From the NCBI RefSeq assembly GCF_001975665.1, contig NZ_CP019419.1, positions 3,951,501-4,015,500 on the forward strand: a stretch of 64,000 nucleotides of DNA. The letters are read 5' to 3'. The stretch comes from Polaribacter reichenbachii (GTDB taxonomy: Bacteria; Bacteroidota; Bacteroidia; Flavobacteriales; Flavobacteriaceae). Below the pieces are notes generated by a model. That model was not told the origin of the DNA. It searched no databases and saw only the letters and a list, made by a program, of their open reading frames with translations. Below are positions 16,729 through 26,900 of this stretch, piece after piece. The number at the start of each line of letters is the position of its first letter. Within the stretch, counting starts at the first letter, position 1. Position numbers and translations under genes: made by a program.

Positions 16729-18477
16729 ATGAAAAAAAATATCACTCTTTTTATTTGTTCTTTTTTTGTATTTCAATTTTCATTTAGTCAATTAAATACT
16801 AAAAATCAAACAAGAAGTTTTAATAATATACATAAAGAATCTATTTTTATTCATTATAACTCTAGTTTGTACTTAACTGGTGAATACATTTATTTTAAAA
16901 TTTATTGCTTAAATGCAAATAATAATAAATTAAGTAATCTTAGTAAAGTTGCTTATTTAGATATTGTAAATGAAGAAATGCAAACGGTTTATTCAGTTAA
17001 AGTGAAACTAGAAAATGGAGTTGGTTTTGATGATTACCTAGTTAACACAAAACTTAAATCTGGAAATTATAAACTTATTGCTTACACAAATTGGATGAAA
17101 AACAATAATGTTTCAAAAGCTTTTTTTGAATCAAACATTACAATAATTAACCCATATACTCAAAATCAAAAAGGATTAACAATTAGCCAGAACAATGATA
17201 GTTTACTTATTGCCCCAAAAAATGAACTTAAAAATAATATAACTATCAAGAGTAAAATAATTGATTTACAAACTAATAAAAAAACATTTAACAGTAGAGA
17301 AAAAGTTAAATTGCGCATTAAAGCTTTAGTAGAAAATAATTCTTTTGGATCCTATTCTTTATCTGTAAAAAAAGTTGATTCAATTTCTAATAGCAAAACG
17401 AAAGATTTTATAATTAGTAAGATACAAAAAGCGAATACATCAGAAAATTTAACCAAACCATTATATTATCCTGAAATAAGAGGCGAACTGTTTTTTGGTA
17501 AAATCATTAGAAAAGATGAAAGTGAAGATATTAAAAATAAAAAAATTCTTATTTCTACATATAATAATGCATCCTATTTTAACGTATCAACCACTAATGT
17601 AAATGGAGAATTTAACTTTAGCTTAAAAAACAACATTGATAATAATATTAATTTTCAAATCTTAAATGAAAATAATGATAATTTTGATATTGTAATTTTA
17701 CCTAATAACAATGTAATTAAAAAAGAACTAGCATTCGAAAAATATATTCTAAACCCTAAACTGGAGAAAAAAATTATAGAAAGAAGTGTGTATAATCAAA
17801 TAAACAACTCATTTAATATCGTAAAAACCACTAATTCAAATTCGAAAATTTCTAACGTTTTTTATAAAAACGCAGATGATTCTTACAACTTAGATGATTA
17901 CACCAGATTTAAAACCCTTAAAGAAACTTTACTAGAAGTTGTTAAAGACTTAACTATAAGAAAAATAAATAGTAAAGAACATATTTTTAAATTAAGACGT
18001 AAAAATAATAGAAATAGTTTAAGTTACGATTATATACCATGGGTTTTTATAGATGGAATTTTAATACAAAATCATAATGATATTATCGATTATCCTAGTA
18101 AAAATATTAAAAGTATTAGTTTGTTAAAAGACAAATATTTAATAGGAACAGAGATTGTTAGTGGTATTGTATTAATGGAAACTTTTAATAATCATTTTAT
18201 TGATAACAATAATCTTAAATACTCAAATATTAAAACTTTGTCTAGAGCTTTACCAAATAAAAACTATTTATTTCCTAATTACGACTCTATTAAGAATGAT
18301 AAAATCCCTGATTTTAGACATCAATTATTTTGGAAACCAGATATTCTTTTAAATAAAAGTCAACTCGAAATTATGTTTTTTACTTCAGATATTTTAGGAA
18401 CTTATGAAATATCTATAAAAGGTGTTACAAAACAAGGTAAATTAGTTTCTACCTCACACATTATTGAAGTCAAATAA
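16729..18477 (+). CDS. Exported MG2-like/beta-sandwich protein of the receptor operon
   Basis: 582 residues from ATG 16729. The frame is open further upstream, but only this ATG opens a proper signal peptide (MKKNITLFICSFFVFQFSFS). Residues 30-140 resemble the macroglobulin-like 'MG2' strand pattern found in Bacteroidota TonB-system proteins: FIHYNSSLYLTGEYIYFKIY, AYLDIVNEEMQTVYSVKVKL, LKSGNYKLIAYTNWMKN. A carboxypeptidase-like repeat at about 255-340 (GELFFGKIIRKDESEDIKNK) follows. The C-terminus (VFIDGILIQN ... ISLLKDKYLIGTEIVSGIVL) resembles a TonB plug fragment without a barrel. Probably periplasmic; exact role unknown. Confidence 0.75.
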   Translation: MKKNITLFICSFFVFQFSFSQLNTKNQTRSFNNIHKESIFIHYNSSLYLTGEYIYFKIYCLNANNNKLSNLSKVAYLDIVNEEMQTVYSVKVKLENGVGFDDYLVNTKLKSGNYKLIAYTNWMKNNNVSKAFFESNITIINPYTQNQKGLTISQNNDSLLIAPKNELKNNITIKSKIIDLQTNKKTFNSREKVKLRIKALVENNSFGSYSLSVKKVDSISNSKTKDFIISKIQKANTSENLTKPLYYPEIRGELFFGKIIRKDESEDIKNKKILISTYNNASYFNVSTTNVNGEFNFSLKNNIDNNINFQILNENNDNFDIVILPNNNVIKKELAFEKYILNPKLEKKIIERSVYNQINNSFNIVKTTNSNSKISNVFYKNADDSYNLDDYTRFKTLKETLLEVVKDLTIRKINSKEHIFKLRRKNNRNSLSYDYIPWVFIDGILIQNHNDIIDYPSKNIKSISLLKDKYLIGTEIVSGIVLMETFNNHFIDNNNLKYSNIKTLSRALPNKNYLFPNYDSIKNDKIPDFRHQLFWKPDILLNKSQLEIMFFTSDILGTYEISIKGVTKQGKLVSTSHIIEVK

Positions 18478-18921
18478 AATAACACAAAAATTTCTGATTA
18501 ATTTAAATCACTTCTCAACTTGGTTTTCTGATATTTATTACCCGAACTTCTTTTGAAAGATTAAAAATTAATTTTAATATATTTATTGATACTGTAAAGT
18601 TAGTTACCATTAATTACTATAAAGAAATTGAGTTAATAGTTTTATCATTAAAAAAGTATCACTAAAACTCCTAACAACGTAAATACAATAGTGTTATTTC
18701 TCAATATTTATTTTTATAAACCAACCTAATGCGATTGAAAGAAAAAAATCTGCTGCAAGTCTAAAACACCTAAAAATAATTACTACCAAAAACCTAATAT
18801 ATCATTACTATTTTATTTTAAAAACAATATAATCCATTACTTATGGAATCGAGTTAATTATGTTTTTTATCAAATTTATTTACCTATTTTTAAATTTTAT
18901 ATAACAATTTTAAATATTCTC
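18478..18921. other. 444-bp non-coding gap
   Basis: Very AT-rich with no convincing reading frame, hairpin terminator or tRNA. Nothing in it suggests a gene remnant that I can recognise. It separates the AT-rich outer-membrane operon from the TSUP permease gene. Confidence 0.5.
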
Positions 18922-19689
18922 TTGATTTTAGATCTTTTCAATCAATACTGGCACATTATGCTACTATTTTTTACTGTTGCAATTTTATATTCTTCAGTAG
19001 GTTTTGGAGGCGGCTCTAGTTATTTAGCAATATTAGCTTTAACAAGTGTTGTTTTTACACAAATTAGAGCAACAGCTTTACTTTGTAATATTGTTGTGGT
19101 TTCTGGTAACGTACTTTTATTTTATCAACAGAAAAAAATCGACTTAAAAAAAATACTTCCTTTGGTTTTAATGAGTATACCTTTTGCATATTTGGGTGGC
19201 TATTTAAAAATAAGTCAGCAGTTCTTTTTTATACTTTTAGGAATAACATTATTATTTGCTGCCATTTCTATGTGGCTTTCCAAACGTATAATTTCTTCAG
19301 ATGAAAAAAAAGAAAATTCAACTAGGTTAAAAAGCTTAAGTTTTGGTGGAATTATAGGTTTCATTTCAGGAATGGTTGGTATTGGAGGAGGAATTTTTTT
19401 AGCGCCACTTTTGCATTTAACCAATTGGGATACTCCTAAAAAAATTGCAGCAACTGCTAGTCTTTTTATCCTTGTAAATTCAATAGCTGGTTTGTTGGGG
19501 CAATATTCTAATCCTGATTTTATTATTGATTGGAATTTAACCTCAATATTATTAGTAACCGTTTTTATTGGCGGACAAATTGGTAGCAGAATAAGTAACA
19601 AATTATTTACACCTATTCAATTAAAAAAAGCAACTGCCATTTTAATTGCTTTTGTAAGTCTTAAAATTTTATGGAAATATCTTTTTTGA
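18922..19689 (+). CDS. TSUP/TauE-SafE family permease
   Basis: 255 residues from a TTG at 18922; an in-frame ATG at 18958 is an equally possible start that would shorten it by 12 residues. The protein is a chain of about seven or eight hydrophobic helices, with the two family half-signatures SSVGFGGGSSYLAIL near the N-terminus and FISGMVGIGGGIFLAPLLHL in the middle, reflecting the internal duplication of TSUP (DUF81) proteins. It is predicted to export sulfite, sulfonate or another small anion through the inner membrane; the substrate is unknown. Confidence 0.88.
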   Translation: MILDLFNQYWHIMLLFFTVAILYSSVGFGGGSSYLAILALTSVVFTQIRATALLCNIVVVSGNVLLFYQQKKIDLKKILPLVLMSIPFAYLGGYLKISQQFFFILLGITLLFAAISMWLSKRIISSDEKKENSTRLKSLSFGGIIGFISGMVGIGGGIFLAPLLHLTNWDTPKKIAATASLFILVNSIAGLLGQYSNPDFIIDWNLTSILLVTVFIGGQIGSRISNKLFTPIQLKKATAILIAFVSLKILWKYLF

Positions 19690-19708
19690 TAAATAAAATT
19701 CGTTTCCA

Positions 19709-19739
19709 TTGTATAATTAAATCAATAAAAATATATTTG
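19709..19739 (+). promoter_or_regulatory. Promoter of the TerC family gene
   Basis: TATATTTG (19732-19739) is a full match to the TAnnTTTG -7 box, with TTG at 19709-19711 exactly 20 nt upstream as the -33 element. The ATG follows 24 nt after the -7 box. Confidence 0.6.
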
Positions 19740-19762
19740 AACCTCATCAAACAAAATAAAAA

Positions 19763-20557
19763 ATGTTAGGAATTATTTTTACCTTATTAATGTTAGTGCT
19801 TTTACAAGCCGTTTTAGGATTCGACAATTTACTTTACATCTCTTTAGAATCTAAAAAAGCACCAGAAGCAGATCAAAAAAAAGTTCGTAAAACAGGAATT
19901 TTAATTGCCATTGTTCTTAGAATTGTCTTGTTATTTGTACTAGTTTCCATTATCGACTTTTTTCAAGAACCTTTTTCTTTTTTATCAGGTGGAATTGACG
20001 ATATTATCCATTTTGCATTTAATGGTCATAGTATTATTGTGCTTTTAGGTGGTGGTTTTATAATCTACACAGCCATTAAAGAAATTTGGCATATGATTTC
20101 TACCAAAGGTTTAGACGTTGATGAAATGGCTACAGAAAAGAAATCTAAATCTGCAAATACAGTAGTTACTAGTATTGTAATTATGAACTTGGTTTTTTCT
20201 TTCGATTCTATTTTGGCAGCAATTGGTTTAACTAGCGAAATTGAAAACCCTACAACCGCATTTATTGTTATGGCTATTGCAATTGTAATTAGTGGTTTGC
20301 TAATGTTAATTATGGCCGATAAAATTTCTACATTTTTATCTAAAAACAGGATGTACGAAGTACTTGGTTTGTTTATTCTATTTATTGTAGGAATAATGTT
20401 GGTTACTGAAGGTGGACATTTAGCACATTTAAAACTTTTTGGCAACGAAATTGTACCTATGAGTAAAACAACTTTCTATTTTGTTTTAGCAGTTTTAATA
20501 ATTGTTGATGTGGTGCAAGGTAGATATCAAAAGAAATTGCTTTCTGAAAAGAAGTAA
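19763..20557 (+). CDS. TerC family integral membrane protein
   Basis: 264 residues with seven or so membrane helices. The family signature acidic motifs are present: GFDNLLYISLESKKAPEADQ (about 19-38) and FSFDSILAAIGL (about 146-157), whose Asp residues lie inside helices as in other TerC/Alx proteins. TerC-family members are linked to tellurium resistance and, more recently, to Mn2+ or Ca2+ export; I infer a metal-ion exporter. It has its own promoter and a strong terminator. Confidence 0.88.
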   Translation: MLGIIFTLLMLVLLQAVLGFDNLLYISLESKKAPEADQKKVRKTGILIAIVLRIVLLFVLVSIIDFFQEPFSFLSGGIDDIIHFAFNGHSIIVLLGGGFIIYTAIKEIWHMISTKGLDVDEMATEKKSKSANTVVTSIVIMNLVFSFDSILAAIGLTSEIENPTTAFIVMAIAIVISGLLMLIMADKISTFLSKNRMYEVLGLFILFIVGIMLVTEGGHLAHLKLFGNEIVPMSKTTFYFVLAVLIIVDVVQGRYQKKLLSEKK

Positions 20558-20576
20558 TTTTAAAGAAATATATAGA

Positions 20577-20606
20577 AAACCGTTACTAAATTGTAGCGGT
20601 TTTTTT
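20577..20606 (+). terminator. Intrinsic terminator after the TerC gene
   Basis: AAACCGTTAC (20577-20586) pairs with GTAGCGGTTT (20593-20602), 10 bp with one G-T wobble and a 6-nt loop, followed by a T run through 20606. The stop codon of the convergent minus-strand gene overlaps the T run. Confidence 0.85.
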
Positions 20607-20973
20607 ATTTAATTTCAGCAATAGAATCCTGTAATCTCTTTGTAATAATTTGTTTGATTCTTCTATTAAATTCTGATGAATTGTTTTGATAAACCTCATA
20701 TTCATCCAAAGAAAAATGACCTAAAATTGCGCCTAAAATTTGATTTTTAAATTGTAAATCCTTTTCTAAAACCGATTTTATTTTTGCTCTTTTCTTTTGT
20801 TCTGATAGTACAGAAAAATCAATTTTTCGCTTAATTAAATAACTTTTAAAAAATGCAATTAACAAAGTGTGTTGCATTTTAATAATTGGTCTTAAAACTG
20901 AGTTTTGAAAAGCCTCTGTTTCTGTAGTATTTGCATTTACTAAATCCGATAAAATTAGTCTTTCTTTTCTCAT
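20605..20973 (-). CDS. Conserved small hypothetical protein, 122 aa
   Basis: A helical, basic, soluble protein with no signal peptide. The core FQNSVLRPIIKMQHTLLIAF and a later FKNQILGAILGHFSLDEYEV stretch look like a family found in many Flavobacteriaceae. I recall relatives labelled 'glyoxalase', but nothing here resembles a VOC domain, so I would not transfer that name. It overlaps the next upstream gene by 4 nt (ATGA), so the two are made together. Confidence 0.75.
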   Translation of the reverse strand: MRKERLILSDLVNANTTETEAFQNSVLRPIIKMQHTLLIAFFKSYLIKRKIDFSVLSEQKKRAKIKSVLEKDLQFKNQILGAILGHFSLDEYEVYQNNSSEFNRRIKQIITKRLQDSIAEIK

Positions 20974-21449
20974 CTTTCTAACAATTCATCTAATTCCAAT
21001 TGATAATCGTATTGTAAATCTTCGTGTAATTTTTCAATTGCTTTGTTTATCATTCTAACCTGAGCATCAAAAACATTTTGTAAACGCTGACTTCTATTTA
21101 TTGAAGGCTTCATTTCTTTTAATTTCTTGCAGAAATACAAAAGCAATTCAGTTTCTGTTTCTTTCTTTTTAGAATATCTGATAAACTTTTTGGTAAGCGA
21201 TAAAATTTTACGGACACTTTTTCTGATGTAAAAATAACTCTTGGTATTTATATCAGAAAATTGCTCATCCATTTGATCTTTAATCGATTGAATGTAACCT
21301 TCTTCGTTATGAGATTCAAATAACAAATAGGTTAACAACTCCTTATTTTCTTTTTTAAATCTTGATAAATGCAAGCACAACTCTTTTAACTCATCTGCAG
21401 ATTTATGAGATAATTCGTCTTTAAGTTGTTTAATAGTTACTGCTTTCAA
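20970..21449 (-). CDS. Conserved helical hypothetical protein, 159 aa
   Basis: Not firmly recognised. It begins MKAVTIKQLKDELSHKSADE and is almost entirely helical, with basic middle and acidic ends and no membrane segment. The N-terminal 'TIKQLKDEL...ADELKELCLHLSRFKKENKELLTYLLF' rhythm suggests a short helical repeat. It overlaps the 122-aa gene downstream by 4 nt, pointing to a stable pair. A palindromic repeat lies just upstream. Confidence 0.75.
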   Translation of the reverse strand: MKAVTIKQLKDELSHKSADELKELCLHLSRFKKENKELLTYLLFESHNEEGYIQSIKDQMDEQFSDINTKSYFYIRKSVRKILSLTKKFIRYSKKKETETELLLYFCKKLKEMKPSINRSQRLQNVFDAQVRMINKAIEKLHEDLQYDYQLELDELLER

Positions 21450-21496
21450 TTATCGTTTTTATAACTTATAAAAATAAGTTTATGATAAAAAAATGA

Positions 21497-21528
21497 ATCC
21501 CTACAAGGTTTTGAAAACCTTGCAGGAT
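21497..21528. repeat. Palindromic repeat/terminator-like hairpin
   Basis: CAAGGTTTT and AAAACCTTG (21504-21522) are perfect inverted arms around one G, extended by partly paired CCT/AGG flanks. It lies 8 bp after the fabV stop, so it may end the fabV transcript on the minus strand. The CTGCAAGG...CCTTGCAG form is of the kind repeated in flavobacterial intergenic DNA. Confidence 0.55.
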
Positions 21529-21535
21529 ACTGTTT

Positions 21536-22723
21536 TTATTGCTCACTAGGTATTGAAACCATTTCATTTACATCTGCATCATAATCTACACCAGCTACTT
21601 TAAAGCCAAATAGATTAAAAAACTCGTTGCTGTAACCTTCTAAATCTCCTAATTCTGATAAATTTTCGGTAGTTGCTTTTTTCCAAAGTTCAGCAATTTC
21701 TGCTTGTACATCTTCGCGCATTTCCCAATCATCAATTCTAATTCTACCTTTATCATCTAAAGCCAAATCACCACCAAATAAACGCTCACTATACAAACGC
21801 TCTATTTGCTCAATACAACCCTCGTGAATTCCTTTTTCTTTCATCACTTTAAATAATAATGAAATGTATAAAGGAATTACAGGAATTGCAGAACTAGCTT
21901 GAGTTACCAAAGCTTTATTTACAGAAACATAAGCATTACCATTTATTGATTTTAAATCATCAGTAATTTCAAAAGCTGTTTTCTCTAAATCGTCTTTTGC
22001 AGCACCAATTGTTCCATTTCTGTACACTGGTTTTGTAACTTCTGGGCCAATATAAGAATAGGCAACAGTTGTGGCACCTTCAGAAAGTAGGTTTTCTGCT
22101 TGTAAAGCATCCATCCACATTTTCCAATCTTCACCACCCATTACTGTAACTGTATTTGCAATATCATCGCCTTCAGCAGGATTTATTGATATTTCTGATA
22201 CATTACCTGTATGAAAATCGACTGTTTTATTCGTAAAAACTTCACCAATAGGTTTTAAAACAGATTTAAATCTTTTTCCTGTATTTGGATGTTTTCTTAC
22301 GGGTGATGCCAAACTGTAAATTACCAAATCTACCTGACCTAAATCTTCTTTAATTAGGTTTACAACTTGCTCTTTTATCTCATTAGAAAAAGCATCTCCG
22401 TTTATACTTTTTGCATACAAACCTGCTTTATGAGCGTGTTTCTCAAACGCTGCAGTGTTGTAATAACCAGGAGAACCTGGTCTACCTTCTGTTGCTGGTT
22501 TATCGAAAAAAACACCTATTGTTGCTGCATCTGAACCAAATGCACTTGTAATTCTAGAGGCTAATCCAAAACCTGTTGATGCTCCTAAAACTAAAACTTT
22601 TTTTGCTCCTTCTATTTTACCTTTCGATTTAACATATTCTATTTGATTGATCACGTTTTGTTCACAACCTGTTGGATGTGATGTTAAACAGATAAATCCT
22701 CTTGTTCTTGGTTCTATAATCAT
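21536..22723 (-). CDS. fabV: trans-2-enoyl-CoA/enoyl-ACP reductase FabV
   Basis: 395 residues, the usual FabV length. It starts MIIEPRTRGFICLTSHPTGC, and the NAD(P)H-binding loop VLGASTGFGLASRI lies at about 44-57. The catalytic pair follows the FabV-specific Y-X8-K spacing in AYSYIGPEVTKPVYR (Tyr and Lys separated by eight residues). It reduces the enoyl intermediate in the last step of each fatty-acid elongation cycle. FabV is naturally insensitive to triclosan in several bacteria. The gene is followed by a palindromic hairpin and preceded by purC about 76 bp away on the same strand. Confidence 0.95.
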   Translation of the reverse strand: MIIEPRTRGFICLTSHPTGCEQNVINQIEYVKSKGKIEGAKKVLVLGASTGFGLASRITSAFGSDAATIGVFFDKPATEGRPGSPGYYNTAAFEKHAHKAGLYAKSINGDAFSNEIKEQVVNLIKEDLGQVDLVIYSLASPVRKHPNTGKRFKSVLKPIGEVFTNKTVDFHTGNVSEISINPAEGDDIANTVTVMGGEDWKMWMDALQAENLLSEGATTVAYSYIGPEVTKPVYRNGTIGAAKDDLEKTAFEITDDLKSINGNAYVSVNKALVTQASSAIPVIPLYISLLFKVMKEKGIHEGCIEQIERLYSERLFGGDLALDDKGRIRIDDWEMREDVQAEIAELWKKATTENLSELGDLEGYSNEFFNLFGFKVAGVDYDADVNEMVSIPSEQ

Positions 22724-22799
22724 TTGTTGTATATTTTATCGCCTTTGTCTTTCAGACATTTCCCAAAAGAGGAAAAAAGGTATAATTTAATATTTAGTT

Positions 22800-23747
22800 T
22801 TAATTTTCTAGAAAAGCATTGACATTTTGCTCAATTCTATCCAACACATTTTCTGTTGAAGCTTTAACAAAAGTTTCTCCAGTAATTTGTTCGTATAACT
22901 CTATATATCTGTTAGAAATTTCGATGATTTTTTCATCAGACATTTCTGGTATTTGCTGATTTTCTTTACCTTGAAAACCATTTTCTATCAACCACTGACG
23001 TACAAATTCTTTCGATAATTGTTTTTGAGCTTCGTTGTTATTTTGTCTTTCTTGATAACCGTCAGCATAAAAATAACGAGAAGAATCTGGTGTATGAATT
23101 TCATCAATCAAAACAATTTTACCCTCTTTTGTTTTACCAAATTCGTATTTAGTATCTACTAAAATTAAGCCTCTTTTTGCAGCGATTTCTGTACCTCTTT
23201 TAAACAAAGCTCTTGTATAATTTTCTAAAATGATGTAATCTTCTTCAGAAACAATACCTTTTGCTAAAATGTCTTCTCTAGAAATGTCTTCATCATGTTC
23301 GCCATTATCTGCTTTGGTAGATGGTGTTATAATTGGTTCTGGAAACTTGTCATTTTCTTTTAACCCTTCTGCCATTGCTACACCACACAATTGTCTTTTA
23401 CCCAATTTATATTCGCGAGCTGCATGGCCAGAAAGATAACCTCTAATTACCATTTCTACTTTAAAAGGTTCGCATAAATGACCAATAGCCACATTTTCAT
23501 CTGGATTTGCAATTAACCAATTAGGAACAATATCTGCAGTATCATTCATCATTTTGGTTGCAATCTGATTCAAAATTTGTCCTTTAAACGGAATTTGACG
23601 TGGTAAAATTACATCGAAAGCAGAAAGCCTATCAGAAGCAATCATAACTAAAAGTTCATCATTTATATTATAAACTTCTCTTACTTTACCTTTGTAAACA
23701 GATTTTTGTGTTGGAAACTTAAAATTGGTTTCGTTTATGGTGTTCAT
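22800..23747 (-). CDS. purC: Phosphoribosylaminoimidazole-succinocarboxamide synthase (SAICAR synthase)
   Basis: 315 residues. The family motifs are all there: [57 protein letters not shown] and [20 protein letters not shown], followed by [17 protein letters not shown]. It ligates aspartate to CAIR using ATP, step eight of purine synthesis in the cytoplasm. It is the longer form typical of Bacteroidota. A minus-strand -7 box lies 26 nt upstream. Confidence 0.96.
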   Translation of the reverse strand: MNTINETNFKFPTQKSVYKGKVREVYNINDELLVMIASDRLSAFDVILPRQIPFKGQILNQIATKMMNDTADIVPNWLIANPDENVAIGHLCEPFKVEMVIRGYLSGHAAREYKLGKRQLCGVAMAEGLKENDKFPEPIITPSTKADNGEHDEDISREDILAKGIVSEEDYIILENYTRALFKRGTEIAAKRGLILVDTKYEFGKTKEGKIVLIDEIHTPDSSRYFYADGYQERQNNNEAQKQLSKEFVRQWLIENGFQGKENQQIPEMSDEKIIEISNRYIELYEQITGETFVKASTENVLDRIEQNVNAFLEN

Positions 23748-23772
23748 TCTATATAAAAATTAAAAACTGCAA

Positions 23773-23780
23773 CAAAAATA
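23773..23780 (-). promoter_or_regulatory. -7 element (TATTTTTG on the minus strand) for purC
   Basis: The plus-strand sequence CAAAAATA reads TATTTTTG on the minus strand, a full TAnnTTTG match 26 nt upstream of the purC start. No clear -33 element is seen. Confidence 0.4.
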
Positions 23781-23978
23781 AGTGTTTTGTAATATAAAAC
23801 AGACCCTAATACTTTTTTTTAGAATAATATTATTTAATTATAAATTAACAATACCATAATTTAGAGCGCCTAATTTAAATCAAATTAAAAATATTTTTTA
23901 CAATGCCATAACTTTTGATTAATGTTATATCTCATTTTAATTAGTTTCTTGGACTCACTAATTTAAACGAATATTAAA

Positions 23979-26900
23979 ATGAAGAAAACTACTTTGTTAA
24001 CTAGCTTAATGCTAGTCTTTTCTATTACATTACTAACTGCTCAAAATGAGCTAAAACACGTATCTAGTTACCAAACAAATACAGAAGGTGTAGCAGAAAC
24101 TGTAGCTTATGATGTTACCAACAAACGTGCTGTGTTTACAAGTTCAGAAAACAATAATTTAACCTTTGTAGATATTAGCACACCAGCAACACCAACCTTA
24201 TTTACAACTGTAGATTTATCTGCTTATGGTGGTGGACCAAATTCAATTGCAATTCATAGTAATATTATTGCTGTAGCTGTTGAAGCAAACACTAAACAAA
24301 ATCCTGGTAAAGTTGTATTTTTTGATTTATCAGGTACTTATATTAACGAAGTTACTGTAGGTTCTTTACCAGACATGTTAACTTTTACACCTGATGGCTC
24401 TAAAATTTTAGTTGCAAACGAAGGTGAACCAAATGACGATTACACAGTAGATCCTGAAGGTTCTATTTCTGTAATTGATGTAAGTAGTGGTGCTGCAAAT
24501 GCTACTGTAACTTCCATCAACTTTAATAGTTATGATGATAAAAAAGAATCTTTAAAAAATAAAGGGATTCGAATTTTTGGAAATAACGGATCTGCCACTG
24601 TTTCTCAAGATTTAGAACCAGAATTTATTACTGTTATAGAAGATGGTACAAAGGCTTATGTAAACTGCCAAGAAGCAAATGCTTTAGTCGTTTTAGATTT
24701 AACAAATAATACGATTCTAGATATTTTACCTTTAGGTTACAAAAACCATATGTTAGGTACACCATCTGTAACTAGTTATACATTAAACGAATTAGTAGCA
24801 AATTGGCCAGCATTAGGAGCTCCTGCTTACGATGGTGGACAACCAGTTGTTAATTTAGGTGGTTTTTCTGGTTTGTATTTCGATGATGTGAATTCTACAG
24901 ACACAGATTACGTTTTTTATGCAATTCCAGATAGAGGGCCAAATGATAGTCCTGTAAGTATTGCAGATGTTAGTCCTGCTCCAACAAAAAACTTAAGACC
25001 TTTTAAATTGCCTAATTATCAAGGTAGAATTGCAAAATTCACTTTAAACAAAACAAACGGAACTGTTACTTTAGATGATCAAATAATGTTAACCAGAAAA
25101 GATGGTACAACTCCAATTACTGGTAAAGGTAACATACCTGGTTATGACGAAGTTCCTGTAACGTATACTGATGTAAATACAGCTTACACAAATGTAGACT
25201 ACACAAAAGGAACAGAAGAATATCACGCTTTACCTTTTGATGAATATGGAGGTGATTTTGAAGGTATTTTAATTGATAAAGATGGTAACTTTTGGATGTG
25301 TGATGAATACAGACCAGCCATTTATAAATTTGATAATACAGGTAAATTAATAGAACGTTTTGTATCTGAAGGTGCTTCTTTATTAGGCACAACAAATATG
25401 CCTGCAGGTACTTATGGTGCTGAAACTTTACCAGAGGTTTATAATAAAAGAAGAGCAAATAGAGGTTTTGAAGCAATTGCTTATGATAAAGACAACCATA
25501 TTATTTATGCTTTTATTCAATCTCCTCTATACAATCCATCAAGTGGAACAAAAGACAATTCTGATGTGATTAGAATTTTAGGTGTTGATGCAAATAACGG
25601 AAATCCTGTAAGCGAATATGTATATTTATTAGAAAGAAATAAAGATGCAGGTTATTCTTCTTCTAGAGTAGATAAAATCGGAGATGCTGTGTTTACAGAA
25701 AATGGTAAATTTTTAGTTATAGAAAGAGATTCTGAAGGACCAACGATAGCACATGGAAAAAAATATGTTTTTGAAATCGATATTAATTATGCTACCAATA
25801 TTCTAAATACAACGTTTACAGGTAAAGAATTAGAAGAATTAACTGCGGATGAAATTGCAGCTCAATCCATAATTCCTGTTCACAAAAACAAAGTAGTTAA
25901 TTTACCAACAGTTGGCTACCAAGGTTCTGACAAAGCAGAAGGAATTGCTTTATTACCAAATAACGAAATTGCTGTTTTAAATGACAACGACTTTGGTTTA
26001 GCTGGTGCAGGTGTTACTGATAATAGTGTGTTAGGAATTATTTCTTTTGCAAATGATTATGGTTTTGACGCCTCTAATAAAGATGATAAAATAAACATTA
26101 CACAACACCCAACATTAGGGATGTTTATGCCAGACGCAATTAGCTCATACAACGTAAATGGTTTAAACTACATAGTTACTGCAAACGAAGGCGACTCTAG
26201 AGATTATGATGGATATTCAGAAGAAGAAAGAGTAAAAGATTTAACTTTAAATACAACTTATTATCCAGATGCAGCAACTTTACAAGAAGATGAAAATCTT
26301 GGTCGATTAAAAACTACCACTGCAAATGGCGATTATAATAATGATGGTGAATACGAACAAATTTATTCTTATGGAGCAAGATCTTTTTCAATTTTTGATG
26401 AATATGGAAATTTAGTTTTCGATAGCGCTAATGAATTTGGACTAAAAATTGCTGAAGAAGAAGCATCATTATTCAATCAAGATGAAGAAGAACTTGATGG
26501 TAGATCTGATGATAAAGGTAGTGAGCCAGAAGCTATAGCAATTGGAACTATTGAAGGGAGAACTTTTGCTTTTATTGGTTTAGAAAGACAAAGCTCAATT
26601 TTAATGTACGACATTACAGATCCTAAAGATGTAGAATTTATTACTTATTATAAAGGAAATGTTACTTCTAACGATGTTGCTCCAGAAATCATTAAATTTA
26701 TTGCTGCTTCAGAGAGCCCAAATGGTAAAAACTTATTATTAGTTGGTTATGAAGTTAGTGGTTCTATGGGTATTTTAGAAATTGATGACGATGCTTTAAG
26801 TATTAGTGAAGAAGTTGCTGATAATAATTTTAAAATTTATCCAAATCCTGTTTTAAACAAAGATTTAAAGTTTAATAAAACAATATCTGGAGTTATTTAC

